Notes: generated by a model not told the origin, from the sequence alone. A stretch of 51,553 nt of DNA from Casp-actino8 sp001510455 (GCA_027592035.1 JAQCIK010000016.1:1-51553), one strand, 5' to 3'; positions 42,354 to 51,109 are shown, counted from the first letter of the stretch. Numbers and translations: made by a program.

Positions 42354-44141
42354 CTAGTTGAGCTTGACCATCGAGCCCTTGATCTCGGTGATTCCTCCGG
42401 ATGAGACCTTGGCCGCAGCGGGGCTCAGATCGACTTTGGAGCCTCCGCCGTCGACCACGGCGCCGGTCGCTCCCTTGATCGTGACTTTCTGGCCCTGTAG
42501 GGTGAGGTTCTTGTCGGCCTTGATGGTGATCGCGCCGCCCTTGACGGTGATGGTCCCATCGCCGGCCAACTCCAGTTGTGCGTCGCCGACCACGATCTTG
42601 ATCTTGGTGCCCTTCTTGGCGTTGAGTTTCACCCCGTCCTTGTCGAACTGAAGATTGGTTTCGGCTTCGGCGTGTTGGAGCGCGACGACTGCCTTCGACG
42701 CGTCGGTGTCTTCGGTGAAGACCAACTTGGCTCCGGACGCCAGCGTGAGAGATCGTTCGGTCACCTTGTCGCCTTTGGCCGGTTCCGGCGTCGGTGGAGC
42801 ATTCTTCTTGCTCCATATGCCACCGAGGACGACCGGGCTTCGGAAATCCCCTCCGATGAAGGCGACCAGAACCTCGTCGCCGACATCTGGCATCAAATGG
42901 AGTCCTCGCTTGTTTCCGGCTCCGGGAGAGACCACTCGCGCCCATGCTGATTCGTCGGCATCCGAAACCGTCGGCAGCTTGACCTTGACGCGGCCCGCTT
43001 TTTCGGGGTCCTTGACGTTGGTGACCGTTCCGATGGCGAATTGTCGCCGGTTACGTATCGAACCTCTTTGAGCCGAGACCAAATGATCGGCGAGCGACCC
43101 GCCCGCGTGGCGACCTCCCTCGAAGCGAGAGATCAGCGGGCGACCGACCCCGAAGACGTGTTCGACTCGTGACACGACGAAGGTACCGGCGAGTTGTTTC
43201 CCGGCGCCTTCGATCTCGACGGTCGACCCAGCGATGATCTTCGGTTGACCGATGGCCTCACCGCGGATCGTGAGTTCGCCAGCGGCCAGATCGGCCTGCA
43301 TCGCTTCGGCGATGGCCTTGGCCTCGTCAGCCGCGGTGACCGGAATGTCGGTGATGGTGGTGGATGCCTTGAGTGCCTTGGCTTCATTGGCACGGGTGTC
43401 GTTCAACTTGATCTTGAGTCCGACCTTGCTGCTCGACACGTCGGATCGTTTGGCCGTACCCTTCACGGCTTTTTGGGTCGCCGGGTCCCAGCCGCGAACC
43501 GTGACGTCGTCGACGCGACCGGCACCACTGAAGCGAGCCGAGAACCGCTGGAGTGTCGAGCCCCACTTCAGTTTGATCGGCCCTTTGAGGGTCCGTTTGG
43601 TGAAGTGCAGGGTTGTGTCATCGACCCACCACTCGGCCCCGGTTCGCATCGCGAGGTCGTCGAGGACGGCATGATCGGAGTCGAGCTGCAAGAAGTAGTC
43701 CATCTTCGTACCACTGATGGAGCATTTGGCCGAGAGCCCGTTTCGTTTCGCGATCTTCCCGACGATGTCTCCGGCCGTCATCTCCTGATAGGTGAATGGA
43801 GTGAGTCCGTGCGAGAGATTCTGCGATGCGTCGTAGGCCGTGATCACGAGTTCGTGTCGGTCACCGGCACCTTGTTCGGCTCCGATTGCCGCCACCTTCC
43901 CCTTGAAGACCACGACGTCGGATCCCTTGTCGTCCGGAAACGCGATCTCGACCTTTCCTCCGATCTTCGCGAAGGATCCTTCGAGAAGATCGAAGAAGGG
44001 GTCGTGGTACCGCAGCGTCGCTTGAGCCGGTGCGGCGGTCTCGAGGAGGATGCGGGCGTCGACGAGAGCGTCTGCCTTGGCGCCGGTCACTGGTGATCCG
44101 TTGATGGACACCTTCGGAATCGACAGATCGATGGTCGACAT
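42354..44141 (-). CDS. VgrG-like central spike protein (Pvc8-like)
   Basis: A 595-residue spike protein. ATG 44141 (MSTIDLSIPKVSINGSPV) overlaps the LysM gene stop (TGATG). Residues 1-360 are the gp27-like hub (DVVVFKGKVAAIGAEQ; GLTPFTYQEMTAGDIVGKIAKRNGL; GAEWWVDDTTLHFTKR). The gp5-like OB fold follows at about 385-480 (AIGTVTNVKDPEKAGRVKVKLP, GLHLMPDVGDEVLVAFIGGDFRSP, VLGGIWSKKNAPP). The C-terminal 100 residues are a repetitive beta-helix needle (KLVFTED to TITVKGGAITIKADKNLTLQG). There is no C-terminal effector extension. The tip would be capped by a PAAR protein, probably the DUF4280 gene at 26035. Confidence 0.94.
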   Translation of the reverse strand: MSTIDLSIPKVSINGSPVTGAKADALVDARILLETAAPAQATLRYHDPFFDLLEGSFAKIGGKVEIAFPDDKGSDVVVFKGKVAAIGAEQGAGDRHELVITAYDASQNLSHGLTPFTYQEMTAGDIVGKIAKRNGLSAKCSISGTKMDYFLQLDSDHAVLDDLAMRTGAEWWVDDTTLHFTKRTLKGPIKLKWGSTLQRFSARFSGAGRVDDVTVRGWDPATQKAVKGTAKRSDVSSSKVGLKIKLNDTRANEAKALKASTTITDIPVTAADEAKAIAEAMQADLAAGELTIRGEAIGQPKIIAGSTVEIEGAGKQLAGTFVVSRVEHVFGVGRPLISRFEGGRHAGGSLADHLVSAQRGSIRNRRQFAIGTVTNVKDPEKAGRVKVKLPTVSDADESAWARVVSPGAGNKRGLHLMPDVGDEVLVAFIGGDFRSPVVLGGIWSKKNAPPTPEPAKGDKVTERSLTLASGAKLVFTEDTDASKAVVALQHAEAETNLQFDKDGVKLNAKKGTKIKIVVGDAQLELAGDGTITVKGGAITIKADKNLTLQGQKVTIKGATGAVVDGGGSKVDLSPAAAKVSSGGITEIKGSMVKLN

Positions 44142-44794
44142 CAGGTGTCTCCCTCTGGAATCATGATGATCTGGCCGGGCCGAAGGGCCAGTGGGTCGTC
44201 GATTCCATTGGCATCGGCGATCGCACGCCAACGACCGGCATCTCCGTAGATGTCGTCGGCGACCGTGTCGAGGTACTGGCCGGATTCGAGCCGTCTGATC
44301 TGGCCCGGATTCGGCGTGCCGGACGTCGGGTTCTGTGGGGGCAGGCTTCCTTCGTCCTCGAACTGTTGAAACGACATCGACACTTCGGCGCGCAGAGGTT
44401 CTCCGGCCGCCGAGAAGTACGTGAAATTGAGATCGAAACTCGTGATCACGGCCTTGTACGAACGCATCTTTCCCCAGTGGAACTGCACCCAAGGTGGACG
44501 CGTCATGTTGCGATCCTCCTTGGTTCCCTTGATCTTCTTGTCGGTCATCGTGAGCTTGAAGAGCTCGTCGGTGATCTTGGTGACCGGTTTGCCACTAGCC
44601 GACGAATCAAAGAGGGCGGTGAGAGAGAACTCGATGGAACCACCGCTGTTGAACTGGAGTTGCGGAGCATTGGAACCCGGAGTGTCGTTCGCGCTCCAGG
44701 AATTCCGCTTGGAGAACTTGAGTTCGTTCGGATTGAACATGAACTCGATCTTCTTCTTCGTCTCGGTCATGAGATAGGCCTTCTGGATCGCCAT
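44141..44794 (-). CDS. LysM-containing CIS tube-initiator/hub protein (Pvc7-like)
   Basis: A 217-residue protein. The first 150 residues carry the gp53/gp54-like adaptor seen in CIS (KKIEFMFNPNELKFSKRNSW, FNSGGSIEFSLTALFDSS, PPWVQFHWGKMRSYKAVITSFDLNFTYF, PLRAEVSMSFQQFEDE). The last 50 form one LysM domain (ESGQYLDTVADDIYGDAGRWRAIADANGIDDPLALRPGQIIMIP). LysM in this place binds baseplate partners rather than cell wall. AGGAAGGTGG precedes the ATG. It lies 3 bases after the 1020-residue disordered protein and overlaps the VgrG start. Confidence 0.93.
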   Translation of the reverse strand: MAIQKAYLMTETKKKIEFMFNPNELKFSKRNSWSANDTPGSNAPQLQFNSGGSIEFSLTALFDSSASGKPVTKITDELFKLTMTDKKIKGTKEDRNMTRPPWVQFHWGKMRSYKAVITSFDLNFTYFSAAGEPLRAEVSMSFQQFEDEGSLPPQNPTSGTPNPGQIRRLESGQYLDTVADDIYGDAGRWRAIADANGIDDPLALRPGQIIMIPEGDT

Positions 44795-44797
44795 CGC

Positions 44798-47700
44798 TTA
44801 CCACCTTCCTCCTGCGATACCGCGACGTTCGAGCTCGTTGCGTAACCGCTCGTCGACGATGCGGTTGATCCAGTCCATGAGATCGAGGAGTTGGCTCGTC
44901 GTCACTCCGGCCGCTGGACTCTCTCCCGACACTTGGCCGACGATCTCCACTGGTCCGGGGGCAACGGGAAGTCCCGATGTGGATCGTCTGACTGTCGATG
45001 ACGACGATGACAGCCCATTTCGCTGGCGCGACGGGGCGAGAACCGGTGACACCGTACGTCGGATCGACGGTGTTGGTTCGAACCCGTTCTCCAGCATTCG
45101 CGCCATGTCGTCCGCGCTCATCGCGCCGTCGGAGAGCATCGTCGGCGTCGACGACGAGCGACGCCGGATCACGACGGGTGAACGTCGCCGCAGTTCGGAA
45201 GTCTTGGTGGTTCCCGGAGACTGTTCGTCACGCGCTATCGGAGTCGGTGAAGAAGGGGTTCGCTCGGAAGGCCCCGAGGTGACGACGACCGGAGCCACGG
45301 GTAGCACGGCATCGTCGATCGTGGCTCGTCGGGCGATTCGCGACGGGCTACTGACGGAACGACGCAGTTGTCCGCGTCGAGCGATGGCGCTGGCCCGCTC
45401 AGGGTCGAAACGGCGAGGTGAGGATCGATGTGGGGGCGTGTCGTGAGACGATGGATCGGTAGCAGCTGAATGACTGGTTGCGATCGGCTGAGTCACAGCG
45501 CGAGGAGATGCATGCTGCAACGTGGGCGATTCGTGGCCGGTCGGCGATTCGCGCTTTCCACCATCCGATGAGTTCGAGTTGCGACCACCGAGTGCCGGCT
45601 CTTGCTGTACCGAAGACGTAAGCCGTTGTGACGTGACGATCGGGTCTGGTCGGGAGGCATCCCCCATGGCGCGAGCGACACGCGCCGCTATGTCGCTCGG
45701 TCGAGGCGTCGTTGAAGTCGAGTTCGCCCAGTCGGAGAGTGGAGTATCGGCTCGCTGCGACGTCGACGAGGCAGTGGAAAGATTCGAGGCCCTCGCTACC
45801 TGATCGATCGAGCGTCGAACCGTCGACTCGATGGGTGAAGTAGGTACGCGGACTTCGGCCGTCGACCGAGGTTCACCCTTACGCGCCGTGAGGCGGCGGG
45901 TGAATTCGGCTGCCGCCTCCGGCCCGGCACCGGTCGTGCGCGGTCCGGTCGTGCCTGGGCGGCTCCTGTGCGGTCCGGTGGTGCCGGACGACGTCTCAAT
46001 GTGACGGCGAACGGATGGTGCCGGCGTTCCCCACCCACCTCCCTGTCGGCGAGTGATCGATCGTGCCAACAGTCCGATGAAAGGAGACGTGCCGCTTCCT
46101 CCGGGGAGAGCGGTCTCGGTCGTGGGTCGATACGGCGAGGGCGAACGACTGCCGGTCGACCGACGAACGGTATCGAAGGTGTGTTGACGTCGAAGGGCGA
46201 CGGCGGCCGGACCAAAGACCATGGATCGAGAACGAGGTCGGGCCTGCGACGGCGTGACCGTTGCCGCATCAGTCGTTGCTGCGTGTGCCGTTGCCGCTTG
46301 AGCCGTCGCCGGGGACGGGAAGGCGTTCGTGCGATCGCTGGAGCGTCGAACGTCGCTCGGACTCACCCCACTCGTCGTCGAGCGGACGGAGGAGGAGTCT
46401 CCTGGTGATCGGAGTCGACGGTCAGCGGTCGATCGGGGCGCTGTCGTCGGTCGACGGGATCGGGTCGCAGTCGACGAATTCTCCGATCGCACATTTCGTT
46501 CTGATCGCGCCGGTCGAGCGTCAGTCGAGTCGGATGACCATGGTGATGTCGTCGACAGCGCGGACAGAACCAGACTGCTCGCGGGGCTTCGACGCACGAG
46601 GTCACCGGCCCGGGGAACGGAGCGACGCCGAAGATCGGGGGAGGGCGAATCGTCAGCCAGTCGCGCCACCCGTTCGGTCAGAGTCGATTCCGCCGGGGTC
46701 GAGAAGGTGACGTCAGGCGTGTCGGTGTCATCGGGTTCGGTGAGTCCGAGACTTCGTCGCCAGCTGGGTGTCGTCCAGGTGGGCAGGGAAGATGGCGCGA
46801 CGGAAGTCGTCGAGTCATGCAAACCTTCGAATGATGGCGGGGACGCGCTCGACGGCGAGCGTTGCAACATCGTCGTCCGATCATCACCCGATCGTCGGAC
46901 AGCACTCGGAGATGTGGACGGTAGTGACCGAGGGCGTGATGAGGTCGACAGCGGGTCGAGCGATACCTGGTCACCCGACGGCGACGCTCCGAACGTGGTC
47001 CATTCGGCAGTCGGGCCATTCGTCGACCGTTGCCGTTCCGAGGGGGACGACGTGCGGGAGTCGTGTGGGAGGTCACGCAAGGAAGCTTCCGATCGCCGGC
47101 TGATGGACTCCGAGGTCGGTGATTCCGTCGGAGTTGTCGGGTGCGCCGTCGTGTGGCGGCGAACGTCGGTCGACGCGGTCGAGGAACTGGGCGGTGTCGT
47201 CGAACGCGGTGCAGTCGGCCCCACTATCGAGGACCGAGGTGTGGCGTTGCTTCGCCCAGTGTTCGTTCGCCCGGTATTTGTCGGCGCAGAGTGCGACGGG
47301 GCGAGTTCGGCTGGAGGGCCGTCGCGGTCCGAGGACGACCCGGACGGCAGGGCGAGAGGTCGAGCCCGGGGTTGACGTGGTGTGGCCGGTCTCACCGGAG
47401 CAAGACGTGCGGTCGCGAGGTGGGCGTCATTTTGATGAGGAGGGCGTCTCGACGGTTGCAGACGTCGTGCGATGGATGACGGAGCGGTGGAGTCGCCGAG
47501 AAGGCTTCGTCCACGGGCGTGGGAAGCCATTGGAAGACCGCGTGGCGGGACCTGGCGAACGATCCGGTTTCGTGATCGTGCCCGACGGATGGCGATGAGG
47601 TCTCGATCGCGCCAGGGATCGAGGTCGTCGGCTCGCCCGGCGGCGGCGGGGAGTAGCCACTGTGGGAACTTCACATCAGCCGCAGCAGCCGAACTCGTCA

Positions 47701-47860
47701 CGTGACGTCGAACCGTGGCTGGTCGACCGAGTCCGTTGGCCAGCATCTGTGAACCCGACACGACGCGGCCGATTCGGGGTCGAGTGGCCACCGACCGCGA
47801 CGTGACGATGGCTTGAGAGCGCGTGATACGTCGAAGTGGAAGGAAGCTCAGGTCAGCCAT
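44798..47860 (-). CDS. 1020-residue disordered Arg/Ser/Thr/Pro-rich protein of the CIS operon
   Basis: No known domain is recognised. The sequence is dominated by Ser, Thr, Arg and Pro with hardly any hydrophobic stretches, so it should be largely unstructured and basic. A short motif, hydrophobic-Arg-Arg-Ser/His/Thr (VRRS, VRRH, LRRS, IRRT), recurs about 25 times at irregular spacing. Two ends look different: the N-terminus (MADLSFLPLRRITRSQAIV) and a predicted C-terminal helix (SQLLDLMDWINRIVDERLRNEL), which resembles small helical tails seen at this place in other CIS loci. The stop of the second tube gene lies 4 bases before its ATG and the LysM gene starts 3 bases after its stop, so it is firmly inside the operon. 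It might be a tape measure, lumen-filling or cargo-adaptor protein; none is shown. Confidence 0.75.
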   Translation of the reverse strand: MADLSFLPLRRITRSQAIVTSRSVATRPRIGRVVSGSQMLANGLGRPATVRRHVTSSAAAADVKFPQWLLPAAAGRADDLDPWRDRDLIAIRRARSRNRIVRQVPPRGLPMASHARGRSLLGDSTAPSSIARRLQPSRRPPHQNDAHLATARLAPVRPATPRQPRARPLALPSGSSSDRDGPPAELAPSHSAPTNTGRTNTGRSNATPRSSIVGPTAPRSTTPPSSSTASTDVRRHTTAHPTTPTESPTSESISRRSEASLRDLPHDSRTSSPSERQRSTNGPTAEWTTFGASPSGDQVSLDPLSTSSRPRSLPSTSPSAVRRSGDDRTTMLQRSPSSASPPSFEGLHDSTTSVAPSSLPTWTTPSWRRSLGLTEPDDTDTPDVTFSTPAESTLTERVARLADDSPSPDLRRRSVPRAGDLVRRSPASSLVLSALSTTSPWSSDSTDARPARSERNVRSENSSTATRSRRPTTAPRSTADRRLRSPGDSSSVRSTTSGVSPSDVRRSSDRTNAFPSPATAQAATAHAATTDAATVTPSQARPRSRSMVFGPAAVALRRQHTFDTVRRSTGSRSPSPYRPTTETALPGGSGTSPFIGLLARSITRRQGGGWGTPAPSVRRHIETSSGTTGPHRSRPGTTGPRTTGAGPEAAAEFTRRLTARKGEPRSTAEVRVPTSPIESTVRRSIDQVARASNLSTASSTSQRADTPLSDWANSTSTTPRPSDIAARVARAMGDASRPDPIVTSQRLTSSVQQEPALGGRNSNSSDGGKRESPTGHESPTLQHASPRAVTQPIATSHSAATDPSSHDTPPHRSSPRRFDPERASAIARRGQLRRSVSSPSRIARRATIDDAVLPVAPVVVTSGPSERTPSSPTPIARDEQSPGTTKTSELRRRSPVVIRRRSSSTPTMLSDGAMSADDMARMLENGFEPTPSIRRTVSPVLAPSRQRNGLSSSSSTVRRSTSGLPVAPGPVEIVGQVSGESPAAGVTTSQLLDLMDWINRIVDERLRNELERRGIAGGRW

Positions 47861-47864
47861 GGGC

Positions 47865-48404
47865 TCACTTCTTCGCCTTCTTCGGAGCCGGCTTCTTCTT
47901 GGCCGATGACTTCTTGCTCTTCTTCGCTGGTTTGGCCTTGTGATCGGTCACCGTGAAACCGTGATGGGCGATCTCCAGTTCTTCGACCAGAAAGTCGTCA
48001 TTGGCGATGGAAAAGTCCGGTCCGCTCCATGACACCGGAAACGCTTCTTGGAGAGTCCAGGTTCGTAGACGCTGACCATCGGCACTCACCAGGGTGATGG
48101 CGACCGTCGTTCGCTTCAATTTGTTGCCGTTCTTCTCGAACGCTCCGGCCGATGAACCGTCGATCCAAATCAAGAAGCCGTTGTCCTCCGTGATTCCTCT
48201 CTTGAGACGAACATTGTCGAAGGTGAAACGGCCGGGAAGCTTGTGAGTGTGGAAGTTCTGCCCGCCTTCCACCACCTCTTCGACTTCGACGGTGACCGAG
48301 AGTCCTGATGCCTCACGGAACTGACCGAGAGGACGACCATCGACCTCGACCATGAACGTGGCCGAAGTCGGACTGAAGTCTCTGAACGCGTCGAATTTCG
48401 CCAT
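47865..48404 (-). CDS. CIS inner tube protein (second copy) with lysine-rich tail
   Basis: A 179-residue gp19/Hcp-fold tube protein. The family body (DFSPTSATFMVEVDGRPLG, FREASGLSVTVEVEEVVEGG, LPGRFTFDNVRLKRGITEDN, LVSADGQRLRTWTLQEAFPVSW) ends near residue 150 (EELEIAHHGFTVTDH). It is followed by about 25 residues that are nearly half lysine (KAKPAKKSKKSSAKKKPAP and on). Tube proteins do not usually have such a tail. By position it corresponds to Pvc5, the tube-initiator layer that contacts the baseplate hub. The cationic tail could contact the disordered protein encoded next, DNA/RNA, or the hub; this is inference. Confidence 0.9.
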   Translation of the reverse strand: MAKFDAFRDFSPTSATFMVEVDGRPLGQFREASGLSVTVEVEEVVEGGQNFHTHKLPGRFTFDNVRLKRGITEDNGFLIWIDGSSAGAFEKNGNKLKRTTVAITLVSADGQRLRTWTLQEAFPVSWSGPDFSIANDDFLVEELEIAHHGFTVTDHKAKPAKKSKKSSAKKKPAPKKAKK

Positions 48405-48410
48405 GACGGA

Positions 48411-48590
48411 TCAGGCGGTCAGCAGTTTCTTGGCTTCGTCGAGGGCACGCCGATTGAGCGCAGCGACTCGTTCGACGAGATTGACGCGATCAGCATGCTG
48501 AAGATCGAGAAGTCGATCGAGATCCCAATGGATGTGATAGGCGAGATAGGCGATCTCGTCCCACAAAGCGTCCTCGGGATACAGCTCCAT
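48411..48590 (-). CDS. Small CIS protein, Pvc6/DUF6760-like
   Basis: A 59-residue protein found by reading the minus strand; it starts MELYPEDALWDEIAYLAYHIHW and continues with DLDRLLDLQHADRVNLVERV and a final helix ending KKLLTA. The pattern 'YP-x-DxLxxEIAxxAYHxHW' matches my memory of the small helical DUF6760/Pvc6-type proteins that sit between tube genes and the LysM gene in CIS loci. Its ATG overlaps the preceding stop (TGATG), and 6 bases separate its stop from the next ATG, so it is well supported as coding. The structural role is unknown. Confidence 0.82.
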   Translation of the reverse strand: MELYPEDALWDEIAYLAYHIHWDLDRLLDLQHADRVNLVERVAALNRRALDEAKKLLTA

Positions 48591-49096
48591 CAGTTGTCTC
48601 GATGAACCTCTTCGATCACGGATCCGCCACGACGACGCCCGGTCGCGATCTGTACGTCATCGGGATCGTCGGTTTCGTCGTCGTCTTCGTCATCGTCGTA
48701 CGAATCATCGTCGAGGATTTCCTCGACCTCGTCGAGTTCCACTGATGCACCGGCCGCAATGGCCTGATTCGCCTCGTCGAGGAAGGCTTGTACGTCAGAA
48801 GGACTGCCGAAGTTGATGACGCCGTACAGGTCCTGCAGGAACGCGAGGTCGGCAGCGAAAAGATTCTCGATCTCACGTGGTGTGACGGCTGAAAGACTTC
48901 CGAGATCGGTCACCACTCGAGCGAGCACGATGATCGTCAAGTACGGGTCGTCTGCACTCTGCACACGCGGATCCCGCAACGGCTCGATTTCGTCGCGAGC
49001 CGTTGCGAGGCGCATCACTCCGCGGCGATGGACGGTTCCATCGGGACCGAGGTAGCCGCGTGGCAGAGTGAAGGCGAACTCCGTCTTGAGAGCCAT
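48590..49096 (-). CDS. Tail-assembly-chaperone-like CIS protein
   Basis: A 168-residue protein with ATG 49096 overlapping the tube stop (TGATG). The opening MALKTEFAFTLPRGYLGPDG, the RLATARDEIEPLRDPRVQ block, YLTIIVLARVVTDLG and LFAADLAFLQDLY match a protein family found between tube genes in CIS and phage tail loci, annotated as phage tail assembly protein/chaperone. The C-terminal 55 residues include a very acidic run (DDDSYDDDEDDDETDDPDD) followed by basic residues, which is unusual and may bind the lysine-rich tail of the next tube protein. The longer upstream frame is antisense-like and was rejected. Confidence 0.8.
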   Translation of the reverse strand: MALKTEFAFTLPRGYLGPDGTVHRRGVMRLATARDEIEPLRDPRVQSADDPYLTIIVLARVVTDLGSLSAVTPREIENLFAADLAFLQDLYGVINFGSPSDVQAFLDEANQAIAAGASVELDEVEEILDDDSYDDDEDDDETDDPDDVQIATGRRRGGSVIEEVHRDN

Positions 49097-49530
49097 CAGG
49101 CCTTGAAGAGTCCTTCGTGGGTGATGGTCAGTTCTTCGATCATGACGTCGTCGGTGCCGGCGTCGAGGTCGGATGCACTCCACTTGGAGGGCCAGCCGCT
49201 CTCGAAGTTCCATCGGCCGACTTCGGTTCCGGCGGCGTCGTAGATGACGATCGAACCGTTGGTGCGCTCGACCGTTCCTTCGAGCACGTTCTTGTGCCAG
49301 TCGATGATCGCCGTGTCGGCCGACAGGCCACGCTTCAGCACGATGTCGTCGTACTTGGTGCGGCCGGGACGCTTGCGGATGATGATCTTTCCACCCACGG
49401 TGTCCTGGTATTCGACGACTTCGGTGGAATAGCTGAGTCCGGAGCACCCGGTGAAGCGTGCGAGTTCGACGCCTTCCAGCTCCAGAGCGAATTGGGATCC
49501 GAGAAACTCGAGATCGTGATCATTGGCCAT
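49096..49530 (-). CDS. CIS inner tube protein (first copy, Pvc1-like)
   Basis: A 144-residue gp19-family tube protein, the usual length. It opens MANDHDLEFLGSQFALELEG, then VELARFTGCSGLSYSTEVVEY, RKRPGRTKYDDIVLKRGLSADT, IIDWHKNVLEGTVERTNGSI, and closes MIEELTITHEGLFKA. It should polymerise as hexameric rings inside the sheath. GAAAGGAAC precedes the ATG, 22 bases after the sheath stop. It differs from the second tube protein in the N-terminus and in lacking a lysine-rich tail, so the two have separate positions in the particle. Confidence 0.94.
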   Translation of the reverse strand: MANDHDLEFLGSQFALELEGVELARFTGCSGLSYSTEVVEYQDTVGGKIIIRKRPGRTKYDDIVLKRGLSADTAIIDWHKNVLEGTVERTNGSIVIYDAAGTEVGRWNFESGWPSKWSASDLDAGTDDVMIEELTITHEGLFKA

Positions 49531-49552
49531 GATTCATGTTCCTTTCGAGAGA

Positions 49553-51109
49553 TCAGGAGGCCTGACGGAGCTGGCTGATACGGAAGATGACGAATTCGGC
49601 CGGCTTCACCGGGGCGATGCCGACTTCGACGATGACCTTGCCCTGGTCGATCGAATCCGGTGGGTTGGTCTCGGCGTCGCACTTCACGAAGAATGCCTGC
49701 TCGGCGGTGGCACCGAAGAGTGCTCCGTCTCGCCACAGTCCGCGCAGGAAAGCCGAGATCGTGCGCTTCAAGCCTTCCCAGAGCTTCTGATCGTTCGGCT
49801 CGAACACTGCGAACTGAGTGCCTTCCATGATGGCGGTCTCGATCGTGTTGAAAAGACGACGAACGTTGATGTAGGTCCAGTCGGTGTTCGACGACAAGGT
49901 ACGAGCACCCCACACGCGGATACCTCGGGTTCCGAACGGCCGAATGCAGTTGATACCGATCGGATTGAGCAGTGCCTGCTCACCCTTGGTGATGTCGAGT
50001 TCGGTGGAGAGCACTCCGCGAACGACTTCATTGGCCGGGGCCTTCCAGACGCCACGGGTGTCGTCGACTCGACTCCAGATTCCCGCCACATGTCCTGACG
50101 GCGGAACGAGGATGGTTTCGTCAGCTGGGCTGGTGCTGGCCGGATTGTCGACGCGAATCCAGGGGTAATAGAAGGCGGCGAACGCCGAGTCGTACATCGC
50201 GACATCGGAGCGCCATTCCTTGACCTGCTGGGGCGACATTCCCGGAGGTGCGTCGAGAACCGCCATACGGTTGGCCTGTCCTTCGCAATGGGTGATGAGG
50301 GCGGTCTGCACTGCCTTCCACATGCCAAGGTCGATCGAACCGTCGTCCTTGGTGGCTGCTGTGATGAGGTCGGGGACCATCACCATGGTGACTTCGTCGG
50401 CGATGACGAGACCGTTGATTCCGGTGCGATCGGTTTCGCTACCAGCGAAATGCTTGGTCTTGACTTCGACCGGAACGGCGGGGGCCGGTGTGATCGGGAA
50501 GAGACCCGTCTTCAGGCCTGCGAGTGAAAGATCGGTGAGGCCCTTCAGGTCGATCTTGGTCTCGACCTTGACCTTTTTCGACTGGCCGTTCACGGCCTTC
50601 ACGACATCGGCGAGTGAGACGTCGTCGAATCGCTCGACTTCTTCACCACCCTCGGTGACGACCAGATTGAACTTGGGCGCTTCTTTTTCGTCGACGGGCG
50701 AGCCCGGTTCGATGCTCACCGACAGGCCGTCTGCCGCACCGATCGACTGAATTTCGAGAGGCTGACCGAGCGCACGGTCGACCGCCGGCAGAGCCAACTG
50801 ACCGGGCTGATCCGATGGTGCTTGGTGGGCGACTCGAACGATGTAGGCGAGGCCGCCACCGTTGTTGAAGAAACCGTAGACGGAATGCGGGAGCATCGCG
50901 CCCGGGACGAAACCGCCGTAGAGCGATTCGTACTGCGTCCAGCTGGTGACGAGGCGGGGCTTCAAGCCCTGCGGATCGCTCGGATCGTCCTTCGGATAAT
51001 CGGCGGTGAAGCCGACGAAGGCTGCAACGGCGGTGAGGCCCGCTGACAGCGTGGCCTGGCCCGAAGGCACCTCTTCGACGTAGACACCTGGAGTCAAGTA
51101 CGAGGGCAT
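49553..51109 (-). CDS. Contractile sheath protein (Pvc2-type)
   Basis: A 518-residue sheath subunit. The N-terminus MPSYLTPGVYVEEVPSGQA is the canonical sheath opening. Domain strands (AAFVGFTADYPKDDP, YGFFNNGGGLAYIVRVAH), the AVLDAPPGMSPQQVKEW block, VPPSGHVAGIWSRVDDTRGVWKAPANE, LNPIGINCIRPFGTRGIRVWGART, YINVRRLFNTIETAI and the C-terminal EVGIAPVKPAEFVIFRISQ are all family marks. A single sheath gene is present, unlike the three of PVC. AAAGGAAACAG precedes ATG 51109. It is the first recognisable gene of the leftward CIS operon. Confidence 0.97.
   Translation of the reverse strand: MPSYLTPGVYVEEVPSGQATLSAGLTAVAAFVGFTADYPKDDPSDPQGLKPRLVTSWTQYESLYGGFVPGAMLPHSVYGFFNNGGGLAYIVRVAHQAPSDQPGQLALPAVDRALGQPLEIQSIGAADGLSVSIEPGSPVDEKEAPKFNLVVTEGGEEVERFDDVSLADVVKAVNGQSKKVKVETKIDLKGLTDLSLAGLKTGLFPITPAPAVPVEVKTKHFAGSETDRTGINGLVIADEVTMVMVPDLITAATKDDGSIDLGMWKAVQTALITHCEGQANRMAVLDAPPGMSPQQVKEWRSDVAMYDSAFAAFYYPWIRVDNPASTSPADETILVPPSGHVAGIWSRVDDTRGVWKAPANEVVRGVLSTELDITKGEQALLNPIGINCIRPFGTRGIRVWGARTLSSNTDWTYINVRRLFNTIETAIMEGTQFAVFEPNDQKLWEGLKRTISAFLRGLWRDGALFGATAEQAFFVKCDAETNPPDSIDQGKVIVEVGIAPVKPAEFVIFRISQLRQAS

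Noticed and set aside
46329..47375. Long plus-strand open frame (348 codons) opposite the disordered CIS protein
   Set aside because: Low-complexity GC-rich DNA leaves both strands open. The minus frame is three times longer, coupled to genes on both sides and starts and stops exactly between CIS genes.
26035..51109. Prophage or type VI secretion interpretation of the tail-like genes
   Set aside because: No capsid, portal, terminase, lysis or integrase genes, and no TssJLM/ClpV membrane-complex genes. LysM, DUF4255 and the Pvc6-like gene point to an extracellular-type CIS family.
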